Source: Vigna angularis (taxonomy: Eukaryota; Streptophyta; Magnoliopsida; Fabales; Fabaceae). Taken from it: a stretch of DNA of 64,000 bases. The stretch's first letter is position 1. Each line of letters begins with the position of its first letter. A program made the translations under genes and the position numbers. The notes below the pieces were generated by a model that saw only the letters and a program-made list of their open reading frames with translations, made no database searches and was not told the DNA's origin. The DNA is taken from assembly GCF_016808095.1 (NCBI RefSeq), contig NC_068971.1, positions 22,618,501 through 22,682,500 of the forward strand. The letters run 5' to 3'. Positions 43,545-54,851 of the stretch are shown here, one piece after another.

Positions 43545-43975
43545 TAAAAGTAATCTTTGTGTCGAATGTGAGTCCAGTAAAGAAGGTGTACCTTTGATCA
43601 TACTCCTCTAACCCATGACTTGGAAATTTCTCAATAAATTTTGGAACCTTTCCCAAGCTTCTCCCACATTTTCTTGTTGATCAAAGGTGTTGGTGACAAT
43701 TTGGGTCAACTTTACTTTCTTAGGAGGAAAATATTTCTCCAAGAATTTGTGGTCAAGTCTTCCCATCTAGTAAAATTGTTGCATTGAAAATACAACGACA
43801 ATTAACATGCCTTCCTTATAAGAGAAAAGGCAACTACCACCAAATTGATAGTGGCATTAAGCACACCTTGATATTGTGTAATGTTGATAATCATGATGAA
43901 CTAAGAATGATATACATAAGGATCTTTTAGGGAAATCATCCAGCTACAAAGCCTTTGGCTAAGAGGATAGAAGAA
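43545..43975 (-). pseudogene. Athila-type gag relic
   Basis: Minus-strand translation with stops gives KDPYVYHS, FIMIINITQYQGV, TRWEDLTTNS, IVTNTFDQQENVGEAWERF and LLRNFPSHGLEEY, the core of an Athila-type gag. No zinc knuckle remains. It lies beside, but is opposite in orientation to, the solo LTR at 44127. Confidence 0.55.
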
Positions 43976-44126
43976 AATAAAACCGCAAGGAAGAAAACTC
44001 TACATTCGAAAAGGAGAACACTAGGATTTTCTTTTTTTCTTCTTAGTCTCGTACAAATTGTACAAATTGTATGTGTATTTTCTTCTTTTGCATTTTGTAA
44101 AATTTTATAAAAACGTAAGAGACTCT

Positions 44127-45183
44127 TGATAAGTGTGAAAAAGAGTTGTTTTTACACTTATAAATGATCTCAATCTTCTAATTATTCATGTTATTACTCA
44201 GTGAAATGTTGTAATAGGAAGTAGATTGTTTTGTAAATTATTGTACAGGAAAGGATGTATAGTTGGGAGCTGTCAGCCAATTTTCGCATAGCGCACCATT
44301 ACTTATGCGCTGTGCGAATAACATCAGTTGAGAGGCAGCAGTTACACGAAATTCGCTTAGCGCACACACACCTGTGCGCTGTGCGAATTAATGAAGTTAT
44401 TGGTTTTAAAAGACGTGACAGAAAGGCAGAAACCATCTTCTGACATACGGATAGAGAGAAAAAAGACTGGAGAACTCAGGAGACGATCAGGAGACCTTTC
44501 AAGACATCAAGACTTCACTTTATGCAAGGAATTGCTGTAAAGAGTACGTTTGAGATGTCTAGGATAGGCTAAATTTTCTGTTCATTGGAATTGGTTGTAT
44601 GATGATACGTTAATGTAAATTTCCTGTGCAATATAAATTGTGTTCATATGCTTTTCTTGTTTACTTTTTATTTTATTTTACGGAAGTAAAACATACTTGT
44701 TTTTATATTCAAATTGTACTGGGAAGTAAATTTGAGTATTAACGCAAGAAAAGCAACCAGAAGGAAAGATGCTAGGAATAGTTTCATTCTCCTGGTCATC
44801 AATAACATCAGTTCTTAATGCAAAGTTTATGTTTAATTACTTAAGGAATTAATAATTAAACATAATTCTTTAGAACTTGTTTTAAGGAATTAAACCAAGA
44901 TACTGTGATGTTGATGTTTGAATGCAAGTTATATTGCTCAGAATAGTTACTGTAATGTGGTCATGAAGTCAATTCCAATGAAGCTTTAATTAAATTTTAA
45001 TTTCAATTTTAAATTGTCATCTACTTTGAAACTATTAATTCACTTATATTTTGCTGTTCAATTGACTTTGATAAATAATTTTTAATTGAAATACGTAACA
45101 CAAATTCCCTTGGGAGAACGATACTCTTTTACTTATTCTGGTATTACTTGGAACGATTTGGTATACTTGCCAAAAAGTTATCA
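44127..45183 (+). mobile_element. Solo LTR of an Athila-like family, target duplication ACTCT
   Basis: 1057 bp starting TGATAAGTGTG and ending AAAAAGTTATCA, flanked by ACTCT at 44122-44126 and 45184-45188. The U5 end has GGGAGAACGATACTC, the family signature. It carries a terminal hairpin (arms ATAAGTGT 44129-44136 / ACACTTAT 44154-44161) and two larger palindromes at 44284-44390. No primer site or tract follows, as expected after LTR-LTR recombination. Confidence 0.85.
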
Positions 45184-45188
45184 ACTCT

Positions 45189-47278
45189 CCTTTAGGCCAT
45201 AATTAAGCCTTGATTTGGCTTAAAAATTCATCCAAGAACACCTTAGAATCATGAAGTCTTAGACCAAATAAAATAAGCCTAAAATAAACTAATTTGGGGC
45301 ATTAGTTCTGAGGCTCATATGTGTGACATCCCTAACTTGTTAGTTTCACATTTTTATGTGTCATGAAGTGCTAAGAGACTAGTGATAACGTTGTTGTTGA
45401 TGCAGTCAAATTATCACTACTAAACCAAGACAACTTCAATATTGTCAAATTAACCGTTAACAAACTATATAGGATTAAGTTAACCCTAAGTTGTCTCTCC
45501 ACGAACACAAAATTAATTTATAACAAATTAGTTCTTATAAAAACTATACAAAAAGTGTTTGTCAAATAAAATAAGAATTGTAATAAAAGAAGATAAAGAT
45601 AAACAAAATAAATAAAAGATTAGATAAAAAAATTAAATAAATAAAAAGTAAAATTAAAAAAATAAAAAGAGAAAAAATAATAATAAAGAAAATATCTTGA
45701 TTCCACTGTTTTTTTAAAATATGATTCATCATTGTTTATCTAAAATATTATTGTTCAATTAATTATTACCTTAGATTTTCAAATTAATCAATGTAAATTC
45801 TCAATTAATTTGTTGGTGTTCTCACTATTAACCAAATGACATTCTCAATTAAAAGCAAGAACTTTCTATATTGATCATAGTAAATTTAACCAAAGTACAT
45901 TCTCAATTGAATATTACTATGCCTAATCATATATATTATTTTACCTGTTATATCAAATAAAAAAGCTAATTAATCAAAGTAAATTCTTGATTAATTCTTG
46001 TTAAAGTTTTCACCTTTAACCATAGTACATTCTCAATTATTGGCAAAAACTCATTCAATCACATGAAAGTTTCTAAATTTAATCAAAGTAAATTCTCAAT
46101 TAAAATTAAAAATCCTTAGACTCATATGATTGATGTGTTATGTAGATTTAACACCGTGCTAATTATCTATAATGTAAAAATCATTACTTTTTACTTTATT
46201 AAAAGGCAAAATTCATAGATAAAAGTAAATCACAACAAGAATTAAAATAACAAACAAATTTATTCATCTAACCTTAGAATCCAATTAAGAAATTATAATA
46301 GAATCAACTCTAAAGGCTTAGAATTCCATGAAATGAAAGATATAACATAAAAATTAGAAGAATATATGGTGGAGAATGTGAAATATGGTGGAGAGGACGA
46401 AATTAGGTCCCCTAAAGAGTTCCTAAGCCCCCCTAATGTGTTTCTTAAGTCTCTTTATATAAAAATTGGATCGAACTTTGTTTTAAGTTTACCTGTTCCT
46501 GTAATCTTCTTTCTGATAATGTAATTTTCTCTATTTATCTTCTAAATAAACCAATATCTTCAAGATATATTTGTTGTTGTGGAGATCTAAAAATATTTAA
46601 GATATTTGCTAGATTCAACATTATTTTGCAAATATTATTTTTTTTATATTTACTAATATAGTTAAGTAACGTAATTATCTAAAAATATCAAATAAAATAT
46701 TTAAAGATATATTTTCCCCAATTTATCTTTTATCATAAATATTTATCAATTTTCAAAGCCCTTTTCATAAAAAAAATAGAAAAAACAAAAAAGGTCCAAT
46801 TTTTATTTCCCATTCCTTCTTCCTAACTTAGCCAAATTTCTTCCCTTTTACATGCTTTTCTTACCTTCTTCATGCAACTCTTCACTTGACTTATTATTTT
46901 GATTATTTTCTATTCTTAGATTTATCTTTAAAGTGTCATGAAATTTTAACTATTTTTTTCCACACCTTCATAAGCTCAACTTAGCTGTTATTGAACTAAC
47001 ACACCTCAAAATATCCAAAAAATATTTATGCAACTAAAAAGTTATCTTTAACATGTTTTTGTATCTCATGCTCGATAAATCTAAAATATCATTTTAAAGT
47101 ACGAAAACCAATTAAGAATTCATGATTAAAGACATAAATATACATTCATCAATTCGACATCCTTAATCAATTTATAACTCACCTTAATTGAATGAAAATT
47201 GATTTCCTTAAAATGTTTATCTTTTTGTTTATATGGTCATACATAATAATAGTATTCTCCTAATTCTTCTTCAAAGAT
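45189..47278. other. A+T-rich non-coding DNA with a degenerate repeated word
   Basis: No gene. Between about 45771 and 46105 a word close to ACCAAAGTACATTCTCAATT recurs about seven times at irregular spacing. The rest is plain A+T-rich sequence, possibly an old LTR on the minus strand. Confidence 0.5.
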
Positions 47279-49398
47279 TGATGGGAGTCGCACCCCATAT
47301 AAATTTGATGTGCAAATAAGAATGCAGTATAATACCAGGAAGTGACTCCTAGGTCGTCTCTCAAGGACCAAATGTGGTTCAGGACTTAAGTCAAACACGT
47401 AGTGGGGGGGGGGGGGGGGGGGGGGGGGGTTCAAAGTGTTTTTGTGACTAGAAATGAACTAAATTAAAGCATGAAAGAGAAGTGCAAAACATAAATACCG
47501 TACGGTCCTACAGTTGGAAACTAAAGTTCACCGAACGATCCTACAGATGACTGAACGGTCCTAACATGGAAACTAAAGCATGAATACCGAATAGTAAAAG
47601 TAAAACTAGACAGTACAGGAAAGGCCGAACGGTTCTACATGGAGACCGAACAGTGTGAAGGTAAAACTAGCTCATGGAAATGAAAATGAACACTTGAAAC
47701 AAGCCGAACGGTGTTAAGGTTGACCGAATGGTATTAAACATAAACATAAGAAAGCCGAACGAAATAAAAGAAGGACTGAATGGAAATTAAAACTGGAGAA
47801 CTAAACAAATGGACGCAGAACAAAGCCGAACGGTCTCTAACAGCAAAGCATGTTAGAGACCGAACAGTGCAAATCAAAGACTGAGCGGCATGCAGTAAAA
47901 GCAGAAACAGTAAACGTGCAAAATCAAAACGCAACAGAAACGAAATTTGCAGAAACAAAACGCTGAAACAGTGTAGAAAACGGAGAAAATGAAATTGTAG
48001 GAAACGTAACGACGCTGAATTAGAATGCACTAAATTAACTTAAACACAAAACGCAAGTCCAGAAACACCAAATAAGAACGAAGCAGCGATTGAAAAATGA
48101 AATGAACAATAAACATGAAACCAGAACGCAGCAATGCATGAAGATGGCAATGAATAGTAAAAGACCGAATGTATAGTAGAAATGAATAAATGAGCAATAG
48201 GAAATCAATTGGCAGCAGCAAGTGAACAATAAATGCAGGAACGATTTCAACTCTTAAATTGCACTGTAAACAAGATTTAATACATGAAAATGGAAATGAA
48301 AGCCAAAACCTAAACCACCCCCAAGGGGAAAAAGAAGAAGACACTCCCCAGAATAGAAAACTGAGTGGCGGCTGGGAGACGTTTTTTGATAAATCTGCTT
48401 TTACGATTTTATATGACCCAAAAGACCAAAATGCCCTCCTAATGGGCTTGTCCTCCCAAATGACCTAAAATTGGGCCTAAAGTCCTAAAGTTTGACCCAA
48501 TCACCTTCTAAAACGAAACTACACTACTAACGTGGGCACCCTCTTGAAGTCCCAGAATGTGCTTTCAACATTGTTGTTGATCACTACATTAGATCGTTCG
48601 GTCATTAAGGGCTCAAACCGTTCGGTCATTCAGCAATGCTCTACAATCTCTTTCTGTGACCGCTCGGTGCAGGAATTATCAAATATCATTCGGTCATGCA
48701 CTCTCACACAATAGCACTCTGTTGTTCAGTGTAGGCTCGCTCTTTGAGCATTCGATAGTTATCCATAGACTGTTCGGTTCTGTGGTTGTGCTCAACCATG
48801 CGGTGCGATGCTTCAGAAGATCGTTCGGCCCAGGCTTCACCACATCGTTCGGTACTCATTCACAGACCATTCGTATACTCTTCCATAGACCGTGCGGTGA
48901 TTCATTGCTGCACCGTTCGACATAGGCGTTCCACAAACCGTGCGGTGCTCGGTCATTCAGTGCCTTAAACCATTCGGTCCTGGAGTGTTCTTCCATTCGG
49001 TTCAGTCCTGCTCGGCCAAAGTCCTTTGTCGTTCGGTTGAACAAGTACTGATGTAGGTCAGGAACTGGTGATCGGTGCAGACTTCAACAGACCGTTCGGT
49101 CAATACTCTCATGCAGCTTCCAAGATCGTTTGGTCAATCACAGACCGTTCGGTCAAGCAATGACCATTCGGTCAAGCCTTTGTGTGCAATAAGTTCTCTT
49201 CCTTTCAAACAGTGATTGTCCTGTAAAATATTAATTGAAAGAATTAAGCCCAAATAATTCAAATTAATTAGAATAAGAATTAGTCTTGAAATTAAGCCGA
49301 AACAGTGAAAATGCAACAATAATTAAGAATTAAGCACAATTCAATAACAAAATATGGTGCGAAAAGCTAAGTGAATAGTAGAAAATAATGACTCATCA
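47279..49398 (-). repeat. Putative LTR with ACCGAACGGT / ACCGTTCGGT word arrays
   Basis: Possible termini TG (47279, TGATGGGAGTC) and CA (49398, GACTCATCA). The sense 3' part contains the AGACGACCTAGGAGTCAC segment typical of legume LTR R/U5 regions. No matching target duplication (AAGAT versus AGAAT), primer site or clear tract, so boundaries are tentative. It holds a G run of about 28 (47403-47430), and roughly 35 exact or near copies of a CGG-ended decamer. Short ORFs inside are not supported. Confidence 0.5.
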
Positions 49399-49502
49399 AG
49401 AATCCTTCCTTGAAAAAAAAAATATGTGTTTCTTATAAGGAACTTGGTAATTTAATAATTTTCAATCTCTCTTAGAGTATTTCCAAAGGAAAAAAAAGGT
49501 TT

Positions 49503-49550
<48 letters not shown>

Positions 49551-52134
49551 CATTTGAAACACTTAATCTTAGATTTCTTGAAGAATAATTAATTTTAAAT
49601 ATTGTGTTTTAATTGACATTTTTCCAAATAATATTAATCGAACTTTAAATAAAATCATTCACTAAAATTAACTTTGTAATCCATGTTAGATGATAAACAT
49701 TCTAGATAGATGGGTTGCACTATATGCTCTTGTTAGATGACTCTAATTAGACAGTTTAGGTTGTTAAAAATAATTAGACAACTTGGTTAATCATCCATGA
49801 ACATTGTTTTGATGATATTATAAATTACATAGAAGTTTCATGAACGTTCTAACATGTGTTTTATGTTGGTGAACAAGGTCATTAGTCGTCTATAAATAAT
49901 ACACTGATAGATTGTTTAGTGATCCTATAGACAATATTAGCAAGATGAATTAGATATTTTCATGGTTTAAAGATGTTGGGATTATAAGCTTAATGAATAA
50001 ATAAAGTTTTCTTGAAGATTGAGAAGGGAAGATTGTACATGGCAAATCATTTAGGTTATGTGTTGCTAAAGTCGTTTAATTAGTGTATCATTGCAGCCAT
50101 TTGATGCTGTGTATTATTGAAATCGTAATCAATTTATGGTTAGACTCGTCCACTATGTGTGAGATATTATACTCATCTAGTAAGTATACTGTTAGAATTT
50201 TCTATGCTTTAGATACTCATTGGATTTTGTATTGCTTTGAACCTTAAGAAAATAGAATTTGTTACTTGGGAAATCTTTTGAGTTGGATTTTTTTTGCACC
50301 AGATTGTATCAATTTGAATCATCCAAATCACTAAATCTCTTACAACAAAGGTTGTTTAGATTTCACTTCCATGTTGAATATTTACAGGAGAATTTAATAA
50401 TAAGGATTGATGCAAAATCTCTTCAATTGAATTTGGTGACTTTGGATTGATTAAATCAAATCCCAATCTTTGCATCAATGAGAAAAAAATTTGATAACCA
50501 AAGATTACTATAAATAAATGTCCAACAAAGCTTGATCTATTAACCACCAACAATCCTTGTTTCACTTGTTAATGCATCATTGCATCATTGTTTACTTTCT
50601 TAATCGTAATTCCATGCGTTGTCTTCCACAATGAAGGTTACACCTTATAGACTGATTGTATTGTGATTTCATAGTTAACTTTCGGGTTATGTGTAATTAA
50701 AGTGTTGTTCATAGTTAACTTTGGGATTTTGATTTATGCTCTTAGGATTATTTTTAAGTGGTTTTTTATAATTCAATCTTATTCTTTAATTACTATTATT
50801 TTTATATTTTTTAAATTCTAATAACCACACGTTTAGATAAATAAGTAAAACTTCACATGTATACGCTTGAAATGTTTGAGATATAAACAAAACTTTGCTT
50901 ATGTAAGCTTGGAACGAGTGAGCACCTTCAATATTGGTATGCTTGAAACATTGAAAGAAATTAATCAAGTGACGTTTGTGTGGTTGATTTAAACCTATGT
51001 ATTTGTTTGTTTAATTTAAGAGGTAAAAGAATAAAACTTCGCTCATATACATTTCAAACGAATAAAATATAAATAAGAATTTCATTCATATATGCTTGGA
51101 ATGGGTGATAGACTTAAAAAATTATTTGATGCTCCATTGGTTAGTTTGAGACTTGTTTATAACTTCAATGAAGAATAATTATTAATAATTGATGAAAAAT
51201 TTAACTATGAATGAACTAGAGGATCAATCTGCCTTTATATATTTGTTTTCTTTTTTTAGACTTATTATAAACTCACTCTTTATTGTTATTTCATGTTCTT
51301 AACCTTATTGAAAATTCTTTTAAGCACCGGTTATATTAAAATTCCTATCGAATTGTTGGGAGATGACTTGAGTTAACTAAACCTATTTGTCTCATTTTGA
51401 ATATAGTGGATGGTCTACTCTACTTAATTTGATCATAGGATCAACAATGACCAAGGTTCCATCATTTTGGCATAGGGAGCTAGGGTGGAAGTCTTCAAAA
51501 GATAAGTTGTCTTTTTTTCTCTTTCTTATTTAATTTCTTGTCTTGTTTTTATTTCCTTTGAGTTAATATGAAACTCAAAATCACACTTAGAATTTTATAA
51601 ATCTAGCCATCCTAATGCAAGTTCCTCCAATATTGATACTCTTTCCCTCAGGCATAGTAATGACCTACTTATAATATTATTTACCAACTCAAAATATGTT
51701 GACTTAAAACCTTATTAAGAAAACTTTTGATATTAAGAACCTTTAAATTTTCAATTTTTCACCCATTCATGTATTTGATCAATGTTCATTGCATCAATTT
51801 GTTAGGTTCTTCTTAGGGAAACACTTGACATCAATAAGTCATAACACAAACATATAAGAGATCAAAATACCATTTTCAATATAAAACCTTAAGACAATTA
51901 GTTTATAGGTCTTATTTATTATATGTTACTTATCGTGCTCATTCCTACACAATTTGAGACTAAAACTTACACTTATAATTCTAATAATAATGTTAAATTT
52001 TCAAGGCCCACATTGTTCATATGATCAACCATGGTATGTCTCATTTGTGGAGGTTGCTCTTCTATCATTGTTCAAGTGTGGTGAGTGTAGTTTGCAAGGT
52101 CTTATATTGTCTTCTTTAGAGTGCATAGATCCCT
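49399..52134. other. A+T-rich non-coding DNA
   Basis: Nothing recognised except a TA microsatellite at about 49507-49545. ORFs here are short and without family motifs. Confidence 0.5.
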
Positions 52135-52288
52135 CTAAAGGTATTCTAAATCTTAGAATCAAGAAGGAATTCAATACTTGCACATCTACCTTGCATAAAT
52201 AAGAAAAACTACTAAAGGTATTCTAAATCTTAGAATCAAGAAGGAATTCAATACTTGCACATCTACCTTGGATAAATAAGAAAAACTA
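52135..52288. repeat. Tandem duplication, 2 x 77 bp
   Basis: Two adjacent copies beginning CTAAAGGTATTC, with a period of 77 bp and a change in TTGCATAAAT versus TTGGATAAAT. The stop of a short chance ORF lies in the first copy. Confidence 0.9.
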
Positions 52289-52979
52289 CTAAGAGAAAAA
52301 CAAGTGAGATACGATAACAAAAATTCAAACATTAGTAATTTAAAATACGTAAATAAATAAGTTCGTATATGTGCAAAAATTGAAATTAGATTATCAAACC
52401 CTATAAATTTTTTTTATAAATAATTATGTAGTTATGCAATGCAAGTCTAAGGCAACAACGTTAATAACTTATCAATGATTTGAAAAAAGTACCAAATTGT
52501 TGCAAGTAATAAATCGACAAAAGTCCAAGTATCAAATTCATATAGACTTAATATAATTATTTAATTATAGATAAAATTAAAATAGCAATATTCAAGATTT
52601 AAAAATAAAAGAAAATACAATAATAAAAAAGACTTGAATAAAAATATGATAAAGATCTAAATAGTTCAAATGTAAAGAAATATTAGAGTTTGACTTCACT
52701 AACTCATTCCATTCAATTCCTTTCTATCCTTATCCAATCATTTCAAGTACTTAGTTAAATCAAACATTAAGGTCAAAGACTTATAAATGACACTAGGCCT
52801 TACCTCCATTCATAGGGGTACATGGTATTAGTACTTTTATTGATCGTAATTAAAATATGGTTTCTTAACCTAAATTAAAGTTATAAAATCATAATTTAGA
52901 GTATTAGTCCAAATAAGTATTAAACGTAAAGTAAAAAATATAATTTAATCACTTAATCTTGTTGAAAGGAGAAAAAGAA
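52289..52979. other. Non-coding, possible old LTR end
   Basis: 52478-52560 has CAAGTAATAAATCGACAAAAG and related text resembling the conserved U5 segment of the Athila-like LTRs (minus orientation), heavily decayed. No gene. Confidence 0.35.
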
Positions 52980-53969
52980 TCACATTGGCTAACGGAATCC
53001 TTTAGAGTTCATGAAGTCTATTAATTCAGTCTTAAAATATTCCCCTCCATTGTCTGATCCAATAACCTTAATAGATGTGTTAAATTGTGTAACGATCACA
53101 TGATATAAGAAACGAACCACATCACATACATCACTTTTATGCTTAAGCAAATATATCCAGGTTACCCGAGTACAATCATCAACAAACTGAGAAACCATTT
53201 TTTTCATTATGTGTAGATTGTGGGGCAGGGCCCTAAACATTTATGTGAATTAATGAAAAGGGAAAATCAGTTTTGTTATTGCTTAACGGAAACACAAGTT
53301 TCACAAAAAAATCAGAAATATTGCATTTATGAAATAATGATGGAAATAATTTTTTTAAATAACCAAAAGAGGGATGTCCCAACTGTCTATGCCATAACCA
53401 AATATCCCTTTTGTTTTTAACATGTATGTGATCATTCGCAAGACAAGCCAACCCTCTTTTATGGGTTTGTTGTGAGACATTTTCAAGATAATATAGTCCT
53501 TCACTCTCTCTACCACTGGCAATCTTCTCCTTGGAAAGAATGTTCTGAAAAAGACAATGGGTTGGGTGAAACAAGGCAACACAAGAATGTGATTTGGTTA
53601 ACAAGCTGACGGAGATAAGATTACAGTTTAATGTAAGAACAAATAAAACATCAGGAATCGATAAGGAGAGTGAGAGAGATACAAGACCTATACCTTTAAT
53701 AGGAGATGAGATCCCATTGGAATTAATAATAACAGTTTTAGAACAATTAGAGGAAAATTAGTAAATATATGAGGATCACAAGTCATATGATTAGTAGCAC
53801 CTGAATCAATTATCCAATCACTACCCTTAGTAACAACAGAAAGATTAAGGGCAGAGTTACATATGCCTGACTTGGTCACAAATCCAGCCGCAATAAAAAT
53901 ATAACTCTTGGAAGTCGCGGAAGTTCCAGAATCATGTTTCTCCGATTGATTTTTATTGGAAGAAGTCAT
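52980..53969 (-). pseudogene. Ty1/copia relic, protease to integrase core (Ale/Retrofit-like)
   Basis: Minus strand. A protease with DWIIDSGATNHMT (about 53820-53770) follows MTSSNKNQSEK at 53969. A gag-pre-integrase segment (WHRQLGHPSFGYLKKLFP, about 53400-53350) follows after stops. The integrase core has FVDDCTRVTWIYLL, then GSDNGGEY near 53050. The sequence stops at 52980 before the catalytic Glu, RT and RNase H. Gag is missing: the protease lies only about 60 bp from the primer site, so a large internal deletion is also present. Several stops and frame shifts. Confidence 0.75.
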
Positions 53970-54030
53970 CAGAAATATTTAATGACAAAAAGAAGCATTG
54001 ATTCCTATATTGTAGAGGATAACGGTGTTT

Positions 54031-54251
54031 GGCTCTTAATACCATATTAAAAGGTTTAAAGAATAATTTTAATGTATTATTTCAAATAGTAGAGTACCCT
54101 ATATATACATACAAGGATCCTATAATTCTTCCTCTATTAAAGGAATGATAGGTGCACAAATCTGCACAAATTATAATAATATATAAATTATAACTAACAA
54201 TATATTTGATTGCCTTATATTCGTTAATAGAATATTTGACATATTTTAACA
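54031..54251 (-). repeat. Short 5' LTR and primer site of the copia relic
   Basis: An imperfect initiator-Met primer site (minus strand TGGTATTAAGAGCC, 54031-54044), with the LTR from 54045 to 54251, starting TGTTAAAATATG on the minus strand. About 205 bp, short as in Ale/Retrofit elements. A TATA-like stretch (CTATATATACATAC) lies near 54100-54113. Confidence 0.6.
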
Positions 54252-54639
54252 TGTTGGAAGTCTCACATCGACTAGAGATAAGACCAATTTAAAGTATATA
54301 AGTGGGTGCAAACCTCACCTTACAAGCCAGTTTTGTGGGGTTGAGTTAAGCTTCAAGTCCACTTCTTAACATGGTATCAGAGTTATGGTTAGAGTCTATC
54401 CTAGCATTATTGGTTGTTTGTTGGGCATATTGTTCCACCCATTATCGGGCCGCTATTGGACCACCCATTAATGTCTAATCTCACGCTCGAGATGTATATA
54501 CCTCGGTGTGAGGGGGGTGTGTTGGAAGTCTCACATCGACTAGAGATAAGGCCAAATTAAAGTATATAAGTGGGTGCAGACCTCACCTTACAAGCCGATT
54601 TTGTGGGGTTGAGTTAGGCTTAAAGTCCACTTCTTAACA
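54252..54639 (+). mobile_element. TRIM (terminal-repeat retrotransposon in miniature)
   Basis: Two 120-bp direct LTRs (54252-54371, 54520-54639), both TGTTGGAAG...TTCTTAACA, with about 7 differences. A primer site TGGTATCAGAG (54372-54382) follows the first LTR and a purine tract GTGTGAGGGGGGTG (54506-54519) precedes the second. TATATAA sits at 54295-54301. It is 388 bp in total with no coding capacity. Left flank TAACA and right flank GATCT do not match. Its left end abuts the copia LTR with no gap. Confidence 0.92.
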
Positions 54640-54851
54640 GATCTATTCTCTAAACGATTTTGTCTTAACATGGTTAGGATTGAGAGGATCCCTTTTAATT
54701 GGTAGCTTAGTTAAGTGGTGAGTTCTTAATTTGTTGAAGTCAAAGAATGATTGACTCCTTCTGGGCATAGAACTCGTTGAACTACGTTTAGGTGTGCTTG
54801 ATTGTGGATATTAGTTTCTTAGACTAGTTAGTGCAGAGGATGGCTAAATCC

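Noticed and set aside
47734..48344. Leu/Phe-rich minus-strand ORFs suggesting membrane proteins
   Set aside because: Inside the putative LTR; overlapping frames are equally open and the composition explains the hydrophobicity.
47279..49398. Solo LTR with a 5-bp target duplication
   Set aside because: AAGAT and AGAAT do not match, so I kept it as a putative LTR with uncertain ends.
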